The notes under the pieces are model-generated. The model worked only from the letters and a program-made list of their open reading frames with translations, made no database searches and was not told the origin of the DNA. The position numbers and the translations under genes were made by a program. This document shows, piece by piece, positions 1-10,400 of a stretch of 27,441 nt of DNA; the first letter of the stretch is position 1; each line of letters opens with the position of its first letter. The stretch comes from Candidatus Zixiibacteriota bacterium (lineage in GTDB: Bacteria; Zixibacteria; MSB-5A5; GN15; FEB-12), in assembly GCA_016213305.1 (NCBI GenBank), contig JACRAV010000246.1, positions 1-27,441 on the forward strand, read 5' to 3'.

Positions 1-505
1 CTTCGAATCTATTCGCGCGGCGGCGATCGATCAGATAGCTATCTGGGCGGAACGGAGTGGGGTCGAGATTATCCGTTCACAAGAAGGGGCTGACCCCGGA
101 TCGGTGGCGTTTGACGCGGCGGCGGCGGCCAGAGCGCGCAATGTCGATATTCTGCTGGTCGATACCGCCGGGCGACTGCACACCAAGTCGCACCTGATGG
201 AAGAATTGAAGAAGATTCGACGGGTGGTGGAACGAGCGGCGCCGGGGGCGACTATTCTCAGCAAACTTATCATCGACGGCAATACCGGTCAGAACGCCAT
301 TTCCCAGGCGCGTGTTTTCACCGAGGCGGTGGGATGCGACGGGCTGATTATCACCAAACTCGACGGCACGGCGAAGGGCGGGATTGTCATCGCTATCTCT
401 GAGGAACTATCCGCCCCGGTCGATTTTATCGGGCTGGGGGAAGGAATCAACGATCTCCAGCCGTTTGACCCCAAAGCGTTTGCCGAAGCGCTTTTCACGC
501 CATGA
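1..505 (+). CDS. ftsY: Signal recognition particle receptor FtsY, C-terminal part (5' truncated)
   Basis: This is the C-terminal 167 residues of the SRP-receptor GTPase, which docks SRP-ribosome complexes at the inner membrane for co-translational insertion. The reading frame is open from base 2, so the start lies before the window. Visible NG-domain elements in order are an FRAAA-like segment at the very start (FESIRAAAIDQ), the G3 motif DTAGRLH near base 160, the KSHLMEELKKI helix typical of FtsY rather than Ffh, the TGQNA motif, the G4 motif TKLDGTAKGG near base 355, and the closing GLGEGINDLQPF segment. Nothing looks broken. The TGA stop overlaps the ATG of the next gene in an ATGA arrangement, which implies translational coupling. 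Ffh is the main alternative, but the C-terminal M domain of Ffh is absent and the protein ends where FtsY normally ends. Confidence 0.95.
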   Translation, partial: FESIRAAAIDQIAIWAERSGVEIIRSQEGADPGSVAFDAAAAARARNVDILLVDTAGRLHTKSHLMEELKKIRRVVERAAPGATILSKLIIDGNTGQNAISQARVFTEAVGCDGLIITKLDGTAKGGIVIAISEELSAPVDFIGLGEGINDLQPFDPKAFAEALFTP

Positions 506-900
506 TCAAGCTGGATATACGGACCCGTAACCGGCAGGAGTTTGTCGATGTCACCGAGCGGGTGCAACGGGCGGTGACCGACAGCGGTTTCGAATCGGGA
601 GTCGTTACTTGTTTCGTGCCCCACACTACTGCGGCCGTGACGATCAACGAGCATGCCGATCCGGATGTAGTAACCGATATGATATCTGCACTGTCCACAG
701 TGTTTCCGGAGCGCGGCGATTACCGACATGTCGAAGGGAACTCGGATGCCCATATCAAGTCGTCGCTGATCGGTTGTTCCGTGCAGGTTTTGGTGGAGCA
801 AGGCCGATTGGTGCTGGGCCGGTGGCAGGGGATATTCTTCTGCGAGTTTGACGGTCCAAGGTCGCGTACGCTGATCGTGAAAGTGGCCCGCGATGCGTAA
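502..900 (+). CDS. yjbQ: YjbQ-family protein (UPF0047; secondary thiamine-phosphate synthase-like)
   Basis: This 132-residue protein spans the whole YjbQ/UPF0047 family, whose usual length is about 130-140 residues. Family hallmarks are visible: the PHTTAAVTINEHADPDV segment (residues about 37-53), GNSDAHIKSSLIGCS (about 79-94) and the C-terminal LGRWQGIFFCEFDGPRSR block. The conserved histidines in HTT, EHAD and DAH are likely metal or active-site residues. Family members show weak thiamine-phosphate synthase activity in E. coli complementation, but the main physiological role is uncertain, so the functional name should be held loosely. The start codon overlaps the ftsY stop by 4 bp, and the gene overlaps the next start at 893 by 8 bp. 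It therefore lies inside a translationally coupled ftsY-yjbQ-rlmH unit. Confidence 0.9.
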   Translation: MIKLDIRTRNRQEFVDVTERVQRAVTDSGFESGVVTCFVPHTTAAVTINEHADPDVVTDMISALSTVFPERGDYRHVEGNSDAHIKSSLIGCSVQVLVEQGRLVLGRWQGIFFCEFDGPRSRTLIVKVARDA

Positions 901-1363
901 AATTCGAATAGTTGCGGTAGGCAAGGACAAAGAATCGTGGGTGGCGGACGGGGTGGCTCATTATCGAAAACTGCTGTCACGGTATGCGTCGATTGAGCTT
1001 GAATCGGTGGCTAAAGCCAGACTATCGGCCTCGGCGACGCCGGACGAAATACGCAAAACCGAGGGGCAGGCGATTCTTCGTATGGTGCAGGGTGGCGCCA
1101 CCGTCGCGTTGTCCGACGCCGGACGCAGGATGACCAGTTCGGAGTTTGCCCGCGCCCTCGACAACCTGACCTCGCATCAGCGCGGTGTTTTGACTTTTAT
1201 CATCGGCGGTCCCCACGGACTCGACCCGAAAGTTATCTCGCAGGCCGACACGGTCCTCTCCCTCTCCCCCCTTACGTTCAGCCATCAGATTGTCCGCCTC
1301 GTTCTGCTTGAGCAGTTGTATCGCGCCTTCACGATTCTGGAAGGCGGCGACTACCACAAGTAA
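893..1363 (+). CDS. rlmH: 23S rRNA (pseudouridine-1915-N3)-methyltransferase RlmH
   Basis: RlmH is a small SPOUT (alpha/beta-knot) methyltransferase that uses SAM to methylate pseudouridine 1915 in helix 69 of 23S rRNA. The 156-residue product matches the family length. The trefoil-knot SAM-binding elements are plain: LSDAGRRMTSSEFA (about residues 73-86), the FIIGGPHGLD loop (about 102-111), and the signature end SPLTFSHQIVRLVLLEQLYR leading to a terminal GGDYHK. The family normally ends in YH plus a basic residue. The ATG lies inside the last codons of the upstream gene, so this is the last gene of a coupled three-gene set. It converges on the giant minus-strand gene, with a shared hairpin between them. 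Confidence 0.96.
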   Translation: MRKIRIVAVGKDKESWVADGVAHYRKLLSRYASIELESVAKARLSASATPDEIRKTEGQAILRMVQGGATVALSDAGRRMTSSEFARALDNLTSHQRGVLTFIIGGPHGLDPKVISQADTVLSLSPLTFSHQIVRLVLLEQLYRAFTILEGGDYHK

Positions 1364-1395
1364 AAACGCCCTGCCGGATCGGTGGCAGAGCGTTT
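1364..1395 (-). terminator. Rho-independent terminator between rlmH and the giant gene
   Basis: An inverted repeat starts directly after the rlmH stop. AAACGC (1364-1369) pairs with GCGTTT (1390-1395) and CTGCC (1371-1375) with GGCAG (1384-1388), with one C-A mismatch and an 8-nt loop. Read on the minus strand, the stem is followed by TTTTTA, a proper U-tract. It lies 25 nt beyond the TAA of the giant gene, so it best serves that gene. On the plus strand only TTTG follows, so its effect on rlmH transcripts is less certain. Confidence 0.75.
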
Positions 1396-1420
1396 GAGAG
1401 GAAAGATAAGAGGGGAATTC

Positions 1421-4400
1421 TTACTTGAGCAGGATCATCTTTTTGGTATCGGTGAACGACCCAGCGCTAAGTTTGTACAGATAGATACCCGACGCGGTCT
1501 GGTTGCCCGACTGGCCGCGGCCATCCCAGATGACTTCGATATTGCCGGCCTCGCTCTGACCGGTGAACTCTCGCACCAGCGCGCCCGTGACGTTGTAAAT
1601 GCTCAGCGTCCAGCTTGAACTCTGCGGCAAGCTGAAGCCGATGACCGTGCTGGGATTGAACGGATTCGGATAGTTCTGGTTGAGAACGAACTGATCGGGC
1701 AGGCCGATACGCCCGATGCGGGCGGCGTACGGGCGTCCCTGATAGTCAACCAGTTCGACATGGCTGAGTTTGACCGCGCCGCTCCCGGTCATGGAGATCT
1801 GCAACAGTTCGCGAGTGCCCGATTCGATACGGTTCTTCCCGATGTTGTACACCAGCACCCGGAGTTGATTATTCTCGACTGAAGAGAGAACGTCCATTCC
1901 GGAGGCATCCGATCCGGCTGTAATCCGTCCGACCTGCATGGAGGGATCCAGGTCATAGACGAAGTAGGCGGCGCCGATGTTGTCCATGGTTTCGGTGGTG
2001 ACGTGGATCAGCCCATCCGACGTCGCCGTTTCAACCACCGCCTGATCGGGATACGGATTGAGTTTGGGCACTTTCTCGGCATCGCCGACGATAATGCGGA
2101 TGAGCAGGGCCAGGTCGGATACGGTCAGAGTAAGACCGTCGGCGTTGATATCGGTGGCCGCAATCTGACCGGGAATGCTGACGGAAAACGCGGCCAGGCC
2201 TCGTATAAAGTAATTGGTGAACACGACCGCATCGGCGATTTCGTACGACATGCCGTTAAGATTGACGTCGCCACGGGCATCGATCGAATCGGCCTCGATG
2301 ATGCAGACGCCGCCGTTGATGAAGTCGATACATCGGACCGGCGCGGTTTTGCCCCCCTGGTTAAGGCAGGAGTCGGGCGCACCGATGCCCATCTGGCGGG
2401 CGGACTCAGGATAGTGAACATCGTCGGTCTCATCCCAGAGAAGCGTCTTCTCCGCATGGTAGATCCGTCGATCGACCAGCAGAAGGGTGCCGGACGGGTT
2501 GGAGAAGCTGTTATCGGAACAGTCATACCAGACAAACGAGACGGGCACGAACTGTCCGCCCAATGACTGATCGTTCTTGATCTGATACTCGATATACACC
2601 AGAGCGCCGTTGGGGTGGAGCGAGGAGTCGGGCGGATGGTTGCCGCCGTTGTTGATGTCGGCGATACCGACCAGACGCACCACGCCACTCGGGCAGGCGG
2701 CGCCGCATCCCGCGCCGCCGATCTTCCAGATGAAATACTCCCATCCGGTGATATCGGTATTGGCGATAGTAGCGCTCTGGAACGACAGGGCCGAGGCGTC
2801 GTAGCCAACCAGCAGGTCAAATCCGCCGATGGCTTCATTTGACTGTACGTTGATGGCCACTTGCTTGCGCAATCCGACCGGCGTGCACGAGCCGCCGTCA
2901 ATTGATACTTTCAAGCAGACGTCGCAATCCGGCTTAGGCGTGAAGGTGACGGCAAAGGTATCGGAGATGGTGGTACACCCGTCGGTCGCCTGGAAACAGA
3001 ACTCATACCGGCCCAGACCAGTCGGTTTGAAGCAGATCGAGCCGCTGTCGGCGCGCGCGGCGGTATAGGTGCCGATGCCGCACACCATGCTCAGCGTGAC
3101 CGGATTTTCCGCGTCTCTGGCGGAGAACCCGACGACACAGACGGTCTGCGTATCCTGCGGACAACGCTGGATGGTCAGATCGGTCGGCAGGTGCAGAGTC
3201 GACGCCTGATTAGCCCGGACGGTGATCGGCACGACGCAGGAATCCGCGCCGCAGACGCCGGTAGCGACAATCTTCGTGTCATACTTGCCGGCCGCGGTGA
3301 CCGGGATACAGACCACTCCGGCGGAATAGGTGCCGCTCGGTTTGACCGTAACGGTGACACCGGTCCCGGTGACGGTCAGCGGGAAGCAGAGCTGGTTGTC
3401 CCTGGTCAGACACATGAGGGTATCGATGGCCGAACGGCAGGTGACTTTGGGCGGTTCGTTGAAGGTCACCTGCAGGTCGAACTCGCAGGAGTCAGTGGCA
3501 CACTGGGCCTCCGCCTTGACTTTGATATGCTTGGTGCCGGCCGAGGTCACCCAGATCGCCACTTTGCCAGTGGCCGGGTTATATGAACCGGCAGGCAGAA
3601 TGGTCACTTTCGCCGTCGAAGGGGTGATCGGCACGACGACATAGACCGAGTCCGGCTTGCACAGCGAGGCAAACTGTTGACCGCTCGGACAGGTGATTTT
3701 GGCCGAGAGTCCCTGATTGTAGGTGACTCTCACCGTGTCCTGACCAACGGCTCCGCACGAATCGGTCGCGGTGATGATAATATCGACGGCGCCGTAGCCG
3801 GTCGGCGTGAAACAGACGGTGTTACCAGAGATTGTGCCGACGGAGGTCGTCACATGGGCCACGTTATTATTGAGATCGGTGACGGTGAACGGCAGACAGA
3901 CCTGTTTGAAGGTGCATTCGGTCAGGGTGGTGTCTTTGCCGGCCTTGACCACCGGCGCGCTGTTGAAGGTCGCGTTCACGGTGAAGGTACAGGTGTCGGC
4001 GCCACATTTGCCAAGCCCGATTACGGTGATGGTCTTCGATCCGGCAGTCAGGACCGGCACACAGATTTGCGACCCGCTGACATACGCGGGGGCGGTGACC
4101 ACGACACCGATCACCGACGCCGATCGGGTCAGATCATAGCAAAGCGTATCGGGACCGCAGAGGAATATGGCCTGGTTACCCGGACAGACGACATCAACCT
4201 TGTCGAGAATCTTGACGGCCTGGGTTACGGTGCAGGTATCGGCGTTGCACTGGGCTTTGGCTATAACCTTTATGGTGTATAGTCCGCTCGTGTCCGCGTT
4301 AAAGCAAAGTTGTCCTTCCGACCAGACACCGAATGAGGTACTGACCGTGTAGCCAGTGCCAGTCACCGGGACGGGCAGGCAGACGGGGCCGGCTACGCAC

Positions 4401-7400
4401 AGCGTATCGGTCGGGCGAGGATTCGGGCACTGGATATCAACCCGGTCGCCGTCGAGGATGGTGACACAGACCGATTTGGTGTCGGTGAGACCGCACTTGT
4501 CCGTTACGGTAAGGGTTGCGCAATATCGTCGGGGGCCGGTCGGCACGATGCAGACTTCGCCGCGGGTTGAATTGTAGGTGCCACCTTCAACCGCGACATT
4601 CACAATGTTGCCGTCGGGGTCGGAGAGGGTGACCGGGATACATATCTGCGTCGGCGAACACTGTTTGAAGAGCGTGTCGGTCGGATTGAAAGTGACTACC
4701 GGCGGATGGTTCTCGAGCAGGGTGATGAATGTCGTGTCCACATCGCTCAATCCGCAGGTGTCGGTGGCGGTTACGATGATCGGATACACGCCGGGACCTT
4801 CGGGCGTGACACAGACGATCTGGCGATAGGCGTCGTAAGTGCCGCCGACCGCGGTGACCGAAGCGACGTTCTTATCGATATCATTGATCGCGACCGGCAG
4901 ACAAATCTTGCCGAAGGTGCAGGCGACATACGCGGTATCACGCGGGAGCACCACGATGGGCGCGGAGTTGGTCTGCACTTTCACGGTGAAACTGCAGGAG
5001 TAGGTGCCGCACTGCGTGGTCACATAGACGGTGATCCTGTTTTCAAGACAGCAGTCGGAATAGAAGCAGACCGACTTGGTCTCTGGATCCCATTTCACGT
5101 TGGTACCCTGAACGCGCACGGTGGCGCCGTCGGGAATACCGCCGATCGGGAAGCAACGCTGTTGCGGCGCACACTGGAAAATGGTGGTGTCTTTCGGGCA
5201 GACGAGCACCAGTCCCTGGTCGGTATGCACGCGAACGGTGGCGGTGTCAACGGTCTGGGCGCCGCAGGGGTCGGTGGCGGTAACAATGATTTGATACGAG
5301 CCGCTGTCGTAGGGGGCGAAACAGATCGTGCCGTTCTCGTATTTGCCACGATTCGTTGAGATCGTAAGTTGTTCACCGTCGGGATCGTTAATGCTGACCG
5401 GCAGACAGACATACTGCGGCTTGCAGAGATAGACGGTGGTGTCGCGCAGGCCCGCGATGACCGGAGTACGGTTGATCTTCACAGTGACCGAGGTGGTGCC
5501 GGTGGCTTTTGCGCCGCAGGCATCGGTGGCGGTGATGGCGATATTGTATGTTCCGGAGGTGTCGGCGTTGAAGCACACCTGGCCGGTTTGTGAGTTGTAT
5601 TGTCCCAGCGTCGTGACAACTGACTGCAGGTTGTCATCGACAACGGATACCGGGATACATACCTCGGCCGGCAGACACAGGGACCGGCTGATCTTGCTAT
5701 CCACCGTCACCACCGGTGATTTGTTGATACTTATCTTTACCGTTGCCGTATCGGCGCCGGAGTGGCCGCACGAATCGACGGCCGTCACGATGATCGAATA
5801 GACGCCGTTGCTGGGGGCGTCGAGGCAAACGCGCGGGGTTTCGCCGCCCACGTACCGACCGCCGGTAACCTTGATGTCGGCTATTCCGAAATCAGTTCTT
5901 GATATGGTGACCGGCAAGCAGACGCTCTCCGATTGACAGAGGAAGATCGACGTATCGGACAGTTGCACCAGCGGCGGGCGACCGTCGCGGACCGTGATCT
6001 TCGTGGTGCAGGTATCGGCGGTCTGACTGTTGGAGGCGATGATTTGCAGATTGATCGTTCCGGAGGTGGAAATCGGGAGACAAACCTGGCCGTTGGCATA
6101 GGTGCCGACCGGCTTCACCACCACGCTCACCGCCGTGCCGGTTATGGTGACCGGCAAACAGAGGGTAACGGGATTGCTAAGACACATCAGAGTGTCAAGC
6201 GACGCCAGACATTCCACCTGGGCAGGGATGAACTGCTCGCCCTTGACGACCACCGAACAACTGTCGGTACCGCATTGAGTCGAGGCAAGGACCTTGAACG
6301 TGTGGGTGCCGGCTGACGGGATAAAGACAACCAGCTGTTTGGCGCTGACGTCATAGCGGCCACCCGGAAAGACCGATACGTTGGCGGAAGTCGGGATTAC
6401 CTCCAGGTTGATTCGGACCGAATCGGGGAAACTTGCCACCGTGCGGAACGTGTCCAGAGGACAAGCGATCTGCGGATATTCGATCTTCACAATGCGAACG
6501 GTCGTGGTGGCGACCGTCGTGTCGCCGCAGGCGTCGATCGCCTTGATGGTGATCGGGAAATCGCCGGCCGCTTCGGGGGTGAAGCAGAGGATCGAGTCGT
6601 TGATAATGCCCAGCGATGATCTCAACTCAACAATGTTCTTGTCCGGGTCGGTGGCATGGAACTTGAAGCAGACCTTGCCAAAGTCGCACAATTCGAAGGT
6701 GTGGAGCGGATCCACGGTCACGACCGGCGGCTGGTTGATCACGGCATTAACGGTGAACATACAGCTGTCGCGGTAGCAGGAGTTCGAGGCCACGACCTTG
6801 ACCGGTATCGGCCCGGCGGCCGTGATCGGCAGAATGATATGGCCGTCAACGATGGTCGCATTTTGCGGCGACACGTTCACAAGCGTGTATGGTCCGGTAA
6901 TAGTCACAGGTATTGAAATGGTCTGGCCCGGCTTGCAGACGAACACCGAGGTGTCCGTGCCGCGACAGGCGACATCGACCGGCGAATACAGGGTGACGGG
7001 AATCTTCAGATTGCAGGTATCGGCGTTGCAGGCGGCGGTGCCGATCACGTGAATCGTATATGTGCCGCCGGTGTCAACCGGGAAACAGAGGCGGCCGTTC
7101 TCATATTTGCCGAAACTGGTCGATACCGTAAAGCCACTGCCGGAAATGGTGATCGGGACGCAGAGGGAGTCCGGTTTGCACAGGGTAGCCGGTTCGACGG
7201 TCGGACAGACGATGGCCACGGAACCGTCGCTGTTGATTGTCACGACTACCGTATCGACGGCGGCGACGCAGGCGTCGGTGGCGGTGACGATAATTCTGTA
7301 ATCGCCGAACCGGTCAGGCGTGAAGCAGACCTGCACGCTGGTGTCGGTGCTCAGTTGAGGTGAACTCAGGATGCTTCCCTCTTCCCCGCCGAGCATGATG

Positions 7401-10400
7401 TCGGCGCGGGCGAACTTTTTGTCAACGGCCACTCCTCCCCCGCCGGATGTCAGTATCTGGCCGAACGAGGTTGAAATGCTCGTGATGTTGGCGTCGATAT
7501 CGGTCACATGAATCGGGACACAGACCGGTTGGAGCTTGCACAAGAGAAGCGTGGTGTCGCGCGACTCGACGACCGGCGGCGTGTTCAGAATCGTGTTGAC
7601 GGTGAACGAGCAGGTGTCCGAACCACAAGACCCACTGGCGATTACCTGAAGAGTATGCGACTCGGTGCCGCTGACCGGCAGAAGTACTTTATCTCCCTCG
7701 ACATATGCGGGCGGATTGACGCTGATACTTGAATATCCCGTTCCCTTGATGCTGAAACTGAGCGTTTGGGGACCGCAGATGAGGGCGGTGGTGTCACCGG
7801 GGCATGCGATCTGAGGCGCGGAAACCAGGTGTGCCACAAAGCGTACCGAGCAGGTATCGGTGTTGCAGATTCCGCGGGCGATGATCGTCACGTCAAAGGT
7901 ATTCGTTTCGCTGGCTGTGTCCGATGGCAGATACAGACAGCCATCGTGCCAGTAGCCGACGCTTGAAATGACCTCGTCGGGATTGCCGGATATCTTAAGC
8001 GGGAATTTGATCGTATCACCCTTGCAGAAGTAGTTGGCAAGCGGCCCCGGCAGGCAGGTGATGGCGACGGAATCGCGGCGAGAGGCGTAGAAATCATACG
8101 ATGCCGTGTCCCAGGCGCCGCAGGCATCGGTGACCTTCATGGTAAGACGGTACGACCCGGAATCGGTCACGCTCATGCAGATGGTGCGGTTGTCCGGCTG
8201 TAGTGTACCGGACAGCGCCTCGATGCTGACGATGTTGCCGTCGAGGTCAGCCGGACTGAACTCGACGCAGAATTCAGTCGGCCCGCTACCGCAAACTAAT
8301 GGATCTACTAATGTATCCGGAATGAAAATAGCGATTCCAGGCGGCGTATTGAGCTTCACATGAATTCGCGTCGTCGCGGTGGCGGTGAGGCCGCAGGAAT
8401 CTTTCGCCGTGATGACTGCGGTGTACACGCCGGCCGTATCCGGGTAGAAGCAGAGAATCTGGCGGTAAGCGTCGTAGGTGCCGAAGGACGAGGTGATGCT
8501 CATCACGTTGCGATCAATGTCATTCACAGCCACCGGCATGCAGATTTTACCACCCGGCGCGCAGGCGAAGATGCTGGTATCGCGCGGGACCGCCACAATC
8601 GGAGCGGAGTTGGTCTGCACCGCCACCGTGAACGAGCAGGTAAATACGTTGCCGCAGGCGGTAGTGACTTCGACTTTGATGATATTCTGCAGACAGCAGT
8701 CGGAGTAGAAACAGACCGATTTGGTCTGCGGGTCCCACTTCACATTGGTGCCGGTCACTTTCACGGTGGCATCGTCAGGAATGCCGCCGACCGGGAAGCA
8801 AAGCGTGTCGGGCTTACAGAGGAAGATGGTCGTGTCGCGCGGGCAGACAAGCTGGACGCTCTGGTCGGTGCGGACGGTGACGATACCGGTGTCGCTCACA
8901 ACACTTCCGCAACTGTCGGTCACGGTCACGATCACCGGATAAGTCCCGGCGTTGTAGGGGACAAAGCAGACCGTACCGTTGACGTACTTGCCACGATTGA
9001 CGGTGATGCTCTTGATGTCGCCGTCCTGGTCGGAAATCGACACGGGCAGGCAAAGCTCGCGCGGATAGCAGAGATAGATCGATGTATCCGCGACTTTGAC
9101 AAGCGGCTTGTGGCCGGCCCGGACGGTGATTATCGCCGTGTCGGCCGCTTTGAATCCGCAACTGTCCTCGGCCGTCAGAACGATCGTGTAACGGCCGCTG
9201 GTGTCGGGGGTGAAACAGACAGTGTGCTTCTGAGAATCATAAGCGCCGAAATTGGCCGAAACCGACTTGAGGTTGTCATCAGTAACAACTGCGGACACGC
9301 ACACTCCGGCCGGTGAGCACTGGTTGATGCTGGAGTCTTTTCCCAGGGCGACGATCGGCGATTTGTTCATACCGACTTTGACGACCGTGGTGTCTTTGGC
9401 GGTCGCGCCGCAGGTGTCCTTGGCGGTCAGAATAATCCGATAAGTACCGGCGGTGTCGGCATTGAAACAGATTCGATTGGATGCCTTGTCATAGGTACCA
9501 TAGTTCGCCCGGACATCGACCACGTTGAAATCCGGGTCATCGACATACGCCTCAAAACAGATCGACTCGGTGCGGCAGAGAGCGACGTTGAAATCGGAGG
9601 CGGTCTGCACGCGCGGCGGCTGGTTGATGCGCATCCTGACAAGCGTTTCGCAGGTGTCAGGTGTGCCGCAGACACCAGTGGCCTCGATGCGCACCACGAA
9701 ATCAGCCGATTGATTGGTTGACACACAAATCTGGCGGCCGTTCACGACCGCATTACCAGTGAGAACCCGAAGTGTGACCGACGACGTGTCATTCGGATCA
9801 AGCGGCGAGAAACAGAAAGTAGCCGTGGTATCGGTCGGACAGACGAAATAATCGTACTCCGGTTTGCAGGTCAGCAAAGCGGGATGACCGATGGTGACCT
9901 TAATTACCTGCGTGTCGGCCCTGACTACGTTGCAGTCATCGGTAGCGGTGACGATGATCGTGAATGTCCCGGCGCCTTCCGGCGTGAAACAGACCTTGTT
10001 GTCGCGAATCTGGCCAAGTGTCGTGAACACCGATTTCAGGTTGGCATCCTGTACCAACATGGGCAGACAGACCTCTTCCGGCTGGCAGAGGTTGATGGTC
10101 GTGTCGGCGCCGAGGCGCACGACGGGCGGCTGGTTCATGGTCACGGTGACAATCGTCGTATCCATCGCGCTGGCGCCGCAAGAGTCGGTAGCGGTGGTAA
10201 TGATCCTGTACAGTCCGGCGGTATCGGCGTTGAAACAGATCCGATTGGAGGTTTTGTCATAGGCGCCGAAACTTGTGTGAATCGCGACCACGTTGAAATC
10301 GGGGTCATCGACATTGGCCGCAAAGCAGACCGATTCGGGACGGCAGAGGAAAACGCTGAAGTCGGGGGCGGTCCGTACCTGCGGGGGCTGGTTTATTCGG

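Noticed and set aside
289..930. Minus-strand open frame opposite ftsY/yjbQ/rlmH start
   Set aside because: It spans three well-supported plus-strand genes and has no protein-family character.
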